Of a DNA stretch of 64,000 nucleotides, positions 49,931-57,535 are shown piece by piece. The notes under the pieces are model-generated. The model saw nothing but the letters and a program-made list of their open reading frames with translations. It made no database searches and had not been told where the DNA came from. How positions within the stretch are numbered: the stretch's first letter is position 1; each line of letters begins with the position of its first letter. The translations under genes were made by a program, and so were the position numbers. Source of the DNA: Acidovorax sp. FHTAMBA (lineage in GTDB: Bacteria > Pseudomonadota > Gammaproteobacteria > Burkholderiales > Burkholderiaceae_C); assembly GCF_038958875.1 (NCBI RefSeq), contig NZ_CP152407.1, forward strand, positions 2,177,501 to 2,241,500. The letters run 5' to 3'.

Positions 49931-50581
49931 TCATTGCCCCTGGGTTTGCGGGCTTGCGTGGGTGCTGGCAAGCTCTTGCCGAGCGTGGCGAATCACGGTC
50001 CAGCCGCCGCTGATGGCCAGGCCCGCCATGACGGCCGCCACCGCCAGGTCGGGCCAGGCGGTGCCGGTGCCCAGCACGCCCAGGGCTGCGCCCATCACGG
50101 CCATGTTGCCCAGTGCATCGTTGCGGGTGCACAGCCACACACCGCGCATGTTGGCGTCGCCCTCCCGGTAGGCGTAGAGCAGGGCGGCCACGCCCAGGTT
50201 GGCGGCCAGTGCCAGCAGGCCTACGCTGCCCATGGTGACGGGCTCGGGCGGAACGCCTTGCAACGCACCCCAGGCCACGCGGCCGATTACGAACACGCCG
50301 AACGCCAGCATGCTGGCCCCCTTGAACAGCGCGGCGCGTGCGCGCCAGGTAAGCGCCATGGCCAGCACCCACAGCGACAGACCGTAGTTGGCGGCATCCC
50401 CCAGAAAATCGATGGCATCGGCCAGCAGCGATGCCGAACCTGATCGGGTGCCTGCCCCCAGTTCCACCACGAACATGGCAGCGTTGACCACCAGGGCGAT
50501 CCACAGGATGCGACGATAGCGAGGGTCCGCGGTGGCGGCAGAGCCGGTGGTGCAATGGTCGTCATGGCAATGGGCAGACAT
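49931..50581 (-). CDS. Cation-diffusion-facilitator-type transporter
   Basis: A 216-residue inner-membrane exporter for divalent cations (Zn, Cd, Co). The N-terminus has a His-rich stretch (HCHDDHCTTG). Six hydrophobic segments follow, with the conserved SGSASLLADAIDFLGDAANY in the second, where Asp residues form the metal site, and a matching site in CTRNDALGNMAVMGA. It lacks the usual cytoplasmic C-terminal domain, so it is a short-form member. It is divergent from the cadR regulator. Confidence 0.9.
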   Translation of the reverse strand: MSAHCHDDHCTTGSAATADPRYRRILWIALVVNAAMFVVELGAGTRSGSASLLADAIDFLGDAANYGLSLWVLAMALTWRARAALFKGASMLAFGVFVIGRVAWGALQGVPPEPVTMGSVGLLALAANLGVAALLYAYREGDANMRGVWLCTRNDALGNMAVMGAALGVLGTGTAWPDLAVAAVMAGLAISGGWTVIRHARQELASTHASPQTQGQ

Positions 50582-50623
50582 GGGTTTCTCCGTTCAGTTG
50601 TGTAGGCGATGGCATGATTGGAA

Positions 50624-50644
50624 ACCTTGAAGTCACTTGAAGGT
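50624..50644. promoter_or_regulatory. MerR-type operator dyad upstream of cadR
   Basis: Two arms, ACCTTGAAGT (50624-50633) and ACTTGAAGGT (50635-50644), are separated by one base. They are near-perfect inverted copies that differ only at the central position of each arm. This fits a MerR-family operator between divergent transporter and regulator genes. Confidence 0.7.
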
Positions 50645-50650
50645 CAAGCC

Positions 50651-51112
50651 ATGGATCACAAGCTTGCGCATTTCCGCATCGGTGAAGCGGCTGAGCAGTC
50701 GGGCGTTTCGGCCGCCAACATCCGTTACTACGAAAAAGAAGGGTTGCTGCCGCTTGGGGCACGGGGCGAAAACAGCTACCGTTTGTACAGCGAGCACGAT
50801 GTGCACCAGCTGCGTTTCATCCGCCTGTGCCGCGCCATGGACATGTCGCTGCAGGAGGTACGCACCCTGCAGGCGCTGGACTGGAGCCACAAGGCAGACT
50901 GTGATGCTGCGCGCGACACGCTGGACGCGCATCTGCAGCATGTGCGTTCCCGCCTCGCTGAGCTGCAAACGCTGGAGGCTGATCTGCTGGCATTGCGCAA
51001 CCGGTGTGATGGCACCGACGGCACCTGCCACATCATCGAAGCCCTGCACGCACGCGCGGATGTCGCGCCCGCAGCGCCCATCACGGCAAGCGGTGCAAAG
51101 CGGCATGTCTAG
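50651..51112 (+). CDS. cadR: CadR-type Cd(II)/Pb(II)-responsive MerR regulator
   Basis: A MerR-family regulator of 153 residues. The N-terminal helix-turn-helix and wing read FRIGEAAEQSGVSAANIRYY and EKEGLLPLGARGENSYRLY. Metal-sensing Cys are in KADCDAARDTLDAHLQHV and RNRCDGTDGTCHIIEAL, which fits CadR/PbrR sensors. The start is ATG 50651, directly after the operator. Controlled genes are probably the divergent CDF transporter and DUF3703. Confidence 0.9.
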   Translation: MDHKLAHFRIGEAAEQSGVSAANIRYYEKEGLLPLGARGENSYRLYSEHDVHQLRFIRLCRAMDMSLQEVRTLQALDWSHKADCDAARDTLDAHLQHVRSRLAELQTLEADLLALRNRCDGTDGTCHIIEALHARADVAPAAPITASGAKRHV

Positions 51113-51157
51113 GTCCTGGCTACGGTGTGAACAACTGTTACTCTCAAACGCCTGAAA

Positions 51158-51220
51158 ATGCTACTAAAATGATAGCTGTTTGCGCTTTACCAATAAGCGC
51201 CAGAGGCATAAAACATGCAA
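51158..51220. repeat. Dispersed inverted repeat, copy J
   Basis: ACTAAAATGATAGCTGTTTG on the left and CAATAAGCGCCAGAGGCATA on the right, upstream of the MlaE gene. In one forward frame it would encode MIAVCALPISAR, resembling the signal peptides encoded by copies G and I. It is the last copy seen in the window. Confidence 0.8.
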
Positions 51221-51279
51221 ATATTGCAGCACCCCACCGCGTGCGTAGCCCCCTGCGCATGCACCGCTATGATCCGCCC

Positions 51280-52080
51280 ATGATTTCGCGTTTGCCCGGC
51301 CTCTCCCTGCCAGAACGTGTGTGGAATACCGCGCGGCGCTGGGCGATTGCCTGGTGGCGCATCCTTTATCTGGGGGCCGTGGTGCTGGTACTGGTGCTGT
51401 CGCCGTCCAGCTATGGCAAGGGCACGCGCAGGGCGCTGGCGCGCCACATTTACCTGGACACGGCCCCGGTGCTGCTGGGTTTCACGGTGCTGGCGGCGCT
51501 GCTCAGTCTGGTGCTCACGCGCATCGTGGTGGTTACGGCGCTCAGTTACGGGTTGTCCCGCTATGCGCTGGAAATGGTGATCCGGGTGCTGGTGCTGGAG
51601 CTGATCCCCCTCACGGCAGCGCTGTTTGTGGCCATGCGCTGCACGATACCCAATGGCACGCAGATCTCTCGACTGCGCCAGACCGGCCGCTTTCATGCCC
51701 TGCGCGTGAACGGTTTTGACCCGGTGCGCATCGAACTTCTGCCCCGCGTGATTGCAGGCGTCTTTGCCTGCATCACGCTGGCCGCGCTCAGCTGCGTGGT
51801 CGCCCTGGTGCTGGCCTACCTTGGGGTGTACGGCTTCAATCTGGCAGGGCTGCCCACCTACACACGCATGTTCGGCCAGGTGTTCACGCCCAGTGTCACC
51901 ATGGTGTTCGCGCTCAAGACCGTGTTTTTCAGCCTGGCGGTGGCGCTGATCCCCATGGCGGCTGGCCTGTATGACACTGGCGACCGCACCCAGCCCGATT
52001 CGGAACTCGGCGGGCTGGCCCGCATGTTTGCGGTGCTGCTGCTGATCGAGGTCATCTCCCTCATGGGCAACTACTACTGA
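51280..52080 (+). CDS. MlaE-family ABC transporter permease
   Basis: A 266-residue inner-membrane permease of the MlaE class, which moves phospholipids or sterol-like lipids between the membranes together with MCE proteins. The conserved stretch VIRVLVLELIPLTAALFVAM fits the family signature (VLVRELGPVLTALLVAGR in typical members). Five hydrophobic segments are visible. ATG 51280 is chosen; ATG 51259 is also possible. The MCE gene follows after 64 bases. No ATPase gene (MlaF type) is adjacent. Confidence 0.87.
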   Translation: MISRLPGLSLPERVWNTARRWAIAWWRILYLGAVVLVLVLSPSSYGKGTRRALARHIYLDTAPVLLGFTVLAALLSLVLTRIVVVTALSYGLSRYALEMVIRVLVLELIPLTAALFVAMRCTIPNGTQISRLRQTGRFHALRVNGFDPVRIELLPRVIAGVFACITLAALSCVVALVLAYLGVYGFNLAGLPTYTRMFGQVFTPSVTMVFALKTVFFSLAVALIPMAAGLYDTGDRTQPDSELGGLARMFAVLLLIEVISLMGNYY

Positions 52081-52144
52081 TCCCGGGTCATCGCCGCAAT
52101 CCTGCGCCCACCGTACCTCCCCCATAGATCCACGCCACGGCACC

Positions 52145-53182
52145 ATGAACGACGAGCATCACGAACCCCGCCGAACGCCGCCCCCTGGGCCGGCCGAGGC
52201 TTCTCCGGCCACCGACGTACCGCCTGTGGAAACCCTGCGCCCGGTGGCCTATCTTGAGATCAAGGCTGCGGCGCTGTTGCTGTTTACCCTGGCGCTCATT
52301 CTGGGATCCGGCCTGTACCTGCTGTATGCACGCGGGGCGTTCGAGCCCACGCAGACCCTGGTGCTCACGGCCGACGACTCTGAAGGCGTGGTGGTGGGCA
52401 TGGACATGACGTTTTCGGGTTTCCCCATTGGCCGTGTGCGCCGCATCGAACTGGCCGACACCGGCAATGCCCGCATCATCGTGGACGTGCCGCGCAAGGA
52501 CGCGCACTGGCTGCGTGAGTCGAGCGTTTTCACCCTGGTGCGGGGCATTGTGGGGGGCACCAACATCCGCGCGTACACCGGCATGCTTGACGACAAGCTC
52601 CTGGCCGATGGCGCCGTACGCCCGGTGCTGCGCGGCGACGCCACGGCCGAGATTCCGCAGCTCATGGCCTCTGCCCGGGAGCTGCTGACCAACCTGAATG
52701 CGCTCAGCGCCCAGGACGGAGCCCTGGGCGGCAGCCTTGCCAACGTGCAGGCGCTGACCGAACGCCTCAACGGCCCGGGTGGAGTGCTGGGCGTGCTGAT
52801 GGGCAACGAAACCGATGCGAAAAAAATTGTCTCCACGCTGGAACGCACCAATGCCCTGCTGGCGCGCCTGGACGGCATGGCTGCGCGCGCAGACCGGCAG
52901 GTGTTTGGTGCCGAGGGGAGCAAAGACGCCCTGGTGCCCGAGGTGCGCGCCACGGTGGCCCAGCTCAACGGGCTGCTTGCAGACACCCGCACAAGCCTGC
53001 AAAAGGTGGACGCCGTATTGGTGGAGGCACAGGCCATAGGCGCCAACGCCCGCGAAGCCACCACCGACCTGGGTGCCCTGCGTGCCGAGGTTGAAAGCAA
53101 CCTGCGCAAGGTGGAAAGCCTGGTCAACGAAATCAACCGCAAATGGCCATTTGCCAAGGACACGGAGATCAAGCTGCCATGA
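52145..53182 (+). CDS. MlaD-like MCE protein
   Basis: A 345-residue protein with one N-terminal membrane anchor (AALLLFTLALILGSGLYLLY), an MCE domain (DSEGVVVGMDMTFSGFPIGR, then IELADTGNARIIVDVP) and a long helical C-terminal part (from about residue 190) that would form the hexameric tube. Lipid passes through such rings across the periplasm. Its stop overlaps the next gene's start by four bases. Confidence 0.9.
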   Translation: MNDEHHEPRRTPPPGPAEASPATDVPPVETLRPVAYLEIKAAALLLFTLALILGSGLYLLYARGAFEPTQTLVLTADDSEGVVVGMDMTFSGFPIGRVRRIELADTGNARIIVDVPRKDAHWLRESSVFTLVRGIVGGTNIRAYTGMLDDKLLADGAVRPVLRGDATAEIPQLMASARELLTNLNALSAQDGALGGSLANVQALTERLNGPGGVLGVLMGNETDAKKIVSTLERTNALLARLDGMAARADRQVFGAEGSKDALVPEVRATVAQLNGLLADTRTSLQKVDAVLVEAQAIGANAREATTDLGALRAEVESNLRKVESLVNEINRKWPFAKDTEIKLP

Positions 53183-53856
53183 TGACCGATCACGCCGCCT
53201 TGCGTACTTTTGGCGCCATTCTGGGCGCAGCAGTGCTGTTGTCCGCTTGCTCCAGCAAACCTCCGGTGCCAGACTGGCAAATGAACGCACAGGCTTCCGT
53301 CCAGAAAGGAGTCGAAGCCTATCTGTCGGGCAATGCCCGGGTCGAGAAGCTTGAATGGGACCGCGCACGCGCGGAAGTAGCCCGCACAGGGCGCCCTGAC
53401 CTCCTTGCGCGCCTCGAACTCATGCGCTGCGCAGCCCAAGTTGCAAGCCTGGTGCCAGGCACGTGCGAGCGCTTCGAGCCCCTGCGGGCCGACGCGGCGG
53501 AGCCCGAACGTGTGTACGCAGAGTACCTGGCGGGCCGTGTGCAGCCCAGCGCGGTGGCTTTGCTGCCCGAAGCGCAGCGCAAGGTGGCAGCGTCCTCCGA
53601 CACGGCAGCTTTGGCCGCGGTGCAAGACCCGCTTTCCCGCCTGGTGGCGGCGGGCGTGCTGTTTCAGTCCGGTCGTGCCAGCCCCGAGGTAATTGTGATG
53701 GCGACAGACACTGCGTCAGCCCAAGGCTGGCGCAGGCCTTTGATGGCCTGGCTCAGTGTGGATCTGCGGCGCGCTGAAGCTGCGGGCGATCAGAGCGCGG
53801 CGGCAGCATTGCGTCGACGCCTCACCATCGTGGAGCAGGGGACTTCCCCCCGCTAG
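53179..53856 (+). CDS. Lipoprotein of the MCE cluster
   Basis: A 225-residue predicted lipoprotein (lipobox LLSACSS). The remaining sequence is helical and rich in Ala, Arg and Glu (KGVEAYLSGNARVEKLEWDR). It has no recognised domain; the usual third partner of MlaE-MlaD systems of this type is an ABC-type auxiliary lipoprotein, but the sequence does not look like that family. It overlaps the MCE gene by four bases and so belongs to the same unit. Confidence 0.72.
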   Translation: MMTDHAALRTFGAILGAAVLLSACSSKPPVPDWQMNAQASVQKGVEAYLSGNARVEKLEWDRARAEVARTGRPDLLARLELMRCAAQVASLVPGTCERFEPLRADAAEPERVYAEYLAGRVQPSAVALLPEAQRKVAASSDTAALAAVQDPLSRLVAAGVLFQSGRASPEVIVMATDTASAQGWRRPLMAWLSVDLRRAEAAGDQSAAAALRRRLTIVEQGTSPR

Positions 53857-53882
53857 AAAACCCATCGGCCTCCACGCTGCGC

Positions 53883-54233
53883 CTAGTGAAGGCGTGCCTG
53901 CAACTGGTTCTCAATCGATTGGCGTTCGATGGTGAACTGCTGTGCGCTGATTTCGTTGGCTTCGTATTTTCTTGCGGTCGACAGCAGCAGGATCGTGTTT
54001 TCAAGCCGCGTGTCTTGTTGCAAAGACGGCGGAAGCGCTGTCAGCCGGTCAAAGCTTTGCTTGTACAGCTCACTCCACCGCAGTGCACCTGCCCGTGCCT
54101 GCGCGTGCGCGCCATCGTGCCACCGCACATACTCTTCCAGCGAGCCATCCCGAGGGCTGGTGCAGCCCGCCAAGGCGGCCATCAGGGCAACGACCGAAAG
54201 GGTTCTTGCAACCACTTCACGGCTAAGAACCAT
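53883..54233 (-). CDS. Small lipoprotein of unknown function
   Basis: A 116-residue predicted lipoprotein: a hydrophobic signal with lipobox ALAGCTS, then a helical part (LPPSLQQDTRLENTILLLST, ARKYEANEISAQQF). No family is recognised. The start ATG 54233 puts the signal right at the N-terminus; ATG 54260 adds nine codons. It is convergent with the MCE lipoprotein gene. The 146 bases upstream hold no other gene I can support. Confidence 0.65.
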   Translation of the reverse strand: MVLSREVVARTLSVVALMAALAGCTSPRDGSLEEYVRWHDGAHAQARAGALRWSELYKQSFDRLTALPPSLQQDTRLENTILLLSTARKYEANEISAQQFTIERQSIENQLQARLH

Positions 54234-54379
54234 TTGAGAGATTCGACAACGTGTAGCCACGATCGCCCTCCGTTCTGCACATTCACCGAAAAACCCGGTG
54301 TGCAGCGTCGGATCGTACTCCGATGCTATGGTTTTTTCCAGCTACATGATCCGAAAGCGGTGGATTGTGCGTGGCGAGG

Positions 54380-54562
54380 TCACTCCAGGAAGCTGGAATC
54401 GACGAGCTGGTTAAGCCCACTGGGGAGCAACGGCATGGAGTCCGCCGATTGCACGGTGACATCCGGCATGAGCAGGGATGCAGCGGCAAGCACTGCGAGC
54501 ACAACCGTACCGGCAAACGCAGCCAGAGCACGGGTTCGTGGTGTGAGAGGGCGGCGTTGCAT
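54380..54562 (-). CDS. Small single-segment membrane protein
   Basis: A 60-residue protein with a good ribosome site (AAAGGACC) before ATG 54562. A basic N-terminus (MQRRPLTPRTRALA) is followed by one hydrophobic stretch (AAFAGTVVLAVLAAASLLMP) and a short polar tail. It could be an inner-membrane peptide or an exported one with an uncleaved signal. I recognise no family. Confidence 0.55.
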   Translation of the reverse strand: MQRRPLTPRTRALAAFAGTVVLAVLAAASLLMPDVTVQSADSMPLLPSGLNQLVDSSFLE

Positions 54563-54756
54563 GGTAGGTCCTTTGGTCAAATTCGAATGGGAGTCCCAAT
54601 GAGCTCCCGGCAGCCTCAATGGCTGATGGGCAGGATTTCATCAAACCCACCGCCGGGCGTCTGTCAGACAACGGCGACTATCTCGACTCGACAGCCCGTG
54701 AAATGTTTCGTTTGGTTGCAAACGCCGAGCAGAGCGTCATCCAATGAGGGCCCGGC

Positions 54757-55083
54757 TCACGAGTCCAATGTCGTCTTGTTTGCATCACGTTCCATAAGGC
54801 AGCTGTCTGCGGCAGGCAGCCATTCAGGGGAGCGCATGCCTTCTGCGGGGACCGGACTGATGTATTGAAATCGGTGGTGGGGGTAAGTCTTTGACAGCGC
54901 AGCCCGCCCCTGCGGCGAAATGGCCAGCACTTTCGCCTTCTGCTCTGTGGCACCAATACCTGGCAGCTGCGCCTCCACCAGCCGCGCCGCCGCCAGCACC
55001 CGCAGTTTGTCGACCTCGCACGCAGTCTCGATGGTCATGGGCAGCTTGCTCTGTGCAACCACGAACAACAACTCCATGGGCAT
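54757..55083 (-). CDS. Hypothetical protein, 108 residues
   Basis: The start ATG 55083 has a strong AAGGAG ribosome site six bases before it. The N-terminal half (MELLFVVAQSKLPMTIETAC, EVDKLRVLAAARLVEAQL) and the middle AKVLAISPQGRAALS resemble a compact helix-strand fold, possibly a winged helix. There is no signal or membrane segment, and no family is recognised. The 194 bases between it and the previous gene hold nothing I can support. Confidence 0.55.
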   Translation of the reverse strand: MPMELLFVVAQSKLPMTIETACEVDKLRVLAAARLVEAQLPGIGATEQKAKVLAISPQGRAALSKTYPHHRFQYISPVPAEGMRSPEWLPAADSCLMERDANKTTLDS

Positions 55084-55218
55084 GGGAAGCTCCTTCAGAA
55101 TAGAGCCATTTATTCTGAATCTGGCAATTGCGGTTGCCAACTATTTAAACTTTTTGCAACAACTACATGCGTGTGTTGCGATCCTTTTCGCGTTTGATCA
55201 GCGCATCGCCAACAAAAA

Positions 55219-55241
55219 AGCGCCCGAAGGGCGCTTTTTTT
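55219..55241. terminator. Intrinsic terminator (AGCGCCC stem)
   Basis: A seven-pair stem AGCGCCC (55219-55225) and GGGCGCT (55229-55235) with loop GAA is followed by seven T on the plus strand and preceded by an A-run, so it could stop transcription in both directions. Confidence 0.85.
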
Positions 55242-55326
55242 GATGACCGACTGGCGGGAGGGCGTCGTTCACATGACGGGCTGTAGGCCGCGTGGATTCT
55301 CGATTTTCTTGATTTGTTTTTCGAAG

Positions 55327-55347
55327 ATACCACCAAAAATACCACCA
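55327..55347. repeat. Direct repeat ATACCACCA x2
   Basis: Two perfect nine-base copies (55327-55335 and 55339-55347) are separated by AAA. Read on the other strand they give TGGTGGTAT twice. Motifs of this kind occur near integrase genes of genomic islands, but no integrase is seen here. Confidence 0.5.
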
Positions 55348-55626
55348 CGTCTCATCTACGGCTTTTCTGCCCTGAGTGAGTAGTTCAAAAAAAGCTTCTT
55401 GAGCATCCGGCGATTAGAGTATCTAGAAAAAAACGGTGCTACATGCTGATGACGACCCCTCCCGCGTCGCAGACACGTTGAGGCCGGCAGCCTGGGTCGT
55501 GCCCTCAAGGGCCTGATACGCATCCGGTCCCGTACGGTCAGTAAGGACGTCAGGTTCCTCGCTTTGTCTGGGCCCTCGCCAAAGAGTTTCTTAGCAAGGT
55601 CTGGCTTTTGCGCTCTAAGCCATCCA

Positions 55627-56148
55627 TTACAAACTGAACACTTGATCTTGTCGGGACACCACCGCATCCCAGCCCACTCCCCGTTTAATGCGCACGCGCA
55701 GCGCGTCTGCGGCGTCCGGCACTCCATGCACTATGAAGATACGCCGAGGCGCGCGCCGAAAACCGCCGAGCCAACGCAGCAATTCATTGCTATCGGCATG
55801 CGCAGACAGCATGGGCAGCTCCGCAACCTCTGCCCGCACCGAGACCCATTGACCGTGAATCTTCACCTCGCGCGCGCCTTGGAGCAACGTGCGACCTCGC
55901 GTGCCCGCCGCCTGGAAGCCAGAGAACAGGATGGTGTTGCGGTGATCTGGCCCAAAGGCGGCGATGTGATGGAGCACTCGTCCGCCAGTGGCCATGCCAC
56001 TTGCGGAGACGATCACCTTGGGAAAGGGTTGGATGGCGTCGGGAGCCTCGTAGTCGTTGACGTTCTGCGCCAATGGCAGCTTCTTGAATAGTGTCACGAG
56101 GTATCGGTAGCGCTCGATGCAGTTGGCCCAGTTCTGGAAGGTAACATT
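55627..56148 (-). pseudogene. 3' fragment of a beta-CASP metallo-beta-lactamase-fold RNase gene
   Basis: About 170 C-terminal residues of a beta-CASP family protein (CPSF/Ysh1-type RNA-processing hydrolase) remain. PKVIVSASGMATGGRVLHHI is the beta-CASP motif, ELPMLSAHADSNELLRWL and IFIVHGVPDAADALR the end of the hydrolase domain. The N-terminal half with the HxHxDH metal site is missing: the frame meets a stop just upstream at 56149-56151, and the sequence beyond it belongs to the hydrogenase promoter region. A GTG at 56097 could start translation, but the product would be inactive. Confidence 0.85.
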
Positions 56149-56289
56149 TCACTTTGATGGCGGCTGTGGAATTTTATCTCTCAGTCGAAAGCCGAGACGA
56201 TCTAAAGACTCGCATTGGGCGTAGTTGAAGGCCAAATAAAACAAGGACTTACGTGGGCCTCCCAGGGTATTCCCGCGAGGCGCATGCAC

Positions 56290-56305
56290 TGGCGCGCGAT
56301 TTGCA
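56290..56305 (+). promoter_or_regulatory. Sigma-54 (-24/-12) promoter of the hydrogenase operon
   Basis: TGGCGCGCGATTTGCA matches the sigma-54 pattern TGGCAC-N5-TTGCA, with GG (56291-56292) and GC (56303-56304) twelve bases apart as required. It lies about 100 bases before hupS. Membrane-bound hydrogenase genes of Cupriavidus and others use sigma-54 with the activator HoxA, so the same control is likely here. Confidence 0.75.
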
Positions 56306-56406
56306 ATGAAGACTCGCCCCCGCCCATAAGCGTGCCGCGTTGTCTCTCCATCCCGATGCGGACAGGACAGCGTGGTGCTCACCACAAGTACCTGGAGACA
56401 TTCGCC

Positions 56407-57507
56407 ATGGAAACCTTCTACGAGGTCATGCGCCGCAAAGGCATTTCGCGCCGCAGCTTTCTCAAATACTGCTCGCTCACGGCCACTTCGCTGGGCTTGG
56501 CGCCGTCCTTCGTACCGCAGATCGCGCACGCCATGGAGAACAAGCCGCGCACACCGGTGCTTTGGTTGCATGGCCTGGAATGCACCTGCTGCACCGAGAG
56601 CTTCATCCGCAGCGCCCATCCGCTGGCCAAAGACGTTGTGCTGTCCATGATCTCGCTTGATTACGACGACACACTGATGGCCGCCGCAGGCCACCAGGCC
56701 GAGGCGATCCTCGAAGAGATCATGACCAAGTACAAGGGCCAGTACATCCTGGCCGTGGAAGGCAACCCGCCGCTCAACGAAGACGGCATGTTCTGCATCC
56801 AGTCCGGCAAGCCCTTCGTGGAGAAGCTCAAGCACGTCGCTAAGGACGCCAAGGCCATCATCGCCTGGGGCTCTTGCGCGTCCTGGGGTTGCGTGCAGGC
56901 GGCGAAGCCCAATCCGACGCAGGCCACGCCCATCCACAAGGTCATCACCGACAAGCCCATCATCAAGGTGCCGGGCTGCCCGCCCATTCCCGAGGTGATG
57001 ACGGGCGTGATCACCTACATGCTCACCTTCGACCGCGTGCCCGAGCTCGACCGCCAGGGTCGCCCGAAGATGTTCTACAGCCAGCGCATCCATGACAAGT
57101 GCTACCGCCGCCCGCACTTCGATGCCGGCCAGTTCGTCGAGGCCTGGGACGACGATTCCGCGCGCAAGGGTTATTGCCTCTACAAGGTCGGTTGCAAGGG
57201 ACCCACCACCTACAACGCCTGCTCCACTGTGCAGTGGAACGAGGGAACGAGCTTCCCGATCAAGGCCGGTCACGGCTGCATCGGCTGTTCGGAAGACGGC
57301 TTCTGGGACAAGGGCTCGTTCTACGACCGCCTGACCGACATCCATGCCTTCGGCATCGAGGCCAACGCCGACCAGATCGGTGGCACGGCGGCCGGTGTGG
57401 TTGGTGCGGCAGTGGCCGCGCATGCGGCGATTTCGGTGGCCAAGCGCGTGCGCGACAACAACAACGCCAGCAAGCCGGAAGACAAGCGCACACCCGCCGA
57501 CCACTGA
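56407..57507 (+). CDS. hupS: [NiFe]-hydrogenase small subunit, oxygen-tolerant group 1d type
   Basis: The electron-transfer subunit of an uptake hydrogenase, 366 residues. The Tat signal is ISRRSFLKYCSLTATSLGLA, cleaved about after residue 42. The proximal-cluster cysteines are C59, C61, C62 (GLECTCCTE), C157 and C162 (WGSCASWGCVQ) and C191, equal to mature 17, 19, 20, 115, 120 and 149. Six cysteines mark the [4Fe-3S] cluster of oxygen-tolerant enzymes. Medial and distal cluster motifs follow (DKCYRRPHFDAGQF, HGCIGCSEDGFW). A C-terminal membrane anchor (GGTAAGVVGAAVAAHAAISV) is present. ATG 56407 is preceded by GGAG. Confidence 0.97.
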   Translation: METFYEVMRRKGISRRSFLKYCSLTATSLGLAPSFVPQIAHAMENKPRTPVLWLHGLECTCCTESFIRSAHPLAKDVVLSMISLDYDDTLMAAAGHQAEAILEEIMTKYKGQYILAVEGNPPLNEDGMFCIQSGKPFVEKLKHVAKDAKAIIAWGSCASWGCVQAAKPNPTQATPIHKVITDKPIIKVPGCPPIPEVMTGVITYMLTFDRVPELDRQGRPKMFYSQRIHDKCYRRPHFDAGQFVEAWDDDSARKGYCLYKVGCKGPTTYNACSTVQWNEGTSFPIKAGHGCIGCSEDGFWDKGSFYDRLTDIHAFGIEANADQIGGTAAGVVGAAVAAHAAISVAKRVRDNNNASKPEDKRTPADH

Positions 57508-57535
57508 CTGACCCCACGACGAGAACGAGGAAAAA

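Larger units (their letters stand above)
55084..55626. other. Degraded 540-base stretch before the beta-CASP fragment
   Basis: No supportable gene is present. It contains a strong terminator (55219), a pair of direct repeats ATACCACCA (55327 and 55339), and small open frames without family character. In one minus-strand frame a run with codon-like composition (near 55440-55560) ends in a stop and could be a gene remnant. GC is lower than in the flanking core genes, which suggests an old insertion scar. Confidence 0.5.

Noticed and set aside
55356..55727. 123-codon minus-strand open frame before the beta-CASP fragment
   Set aside because: It overlaps the beta-CASP frame and has no recognisable domain.
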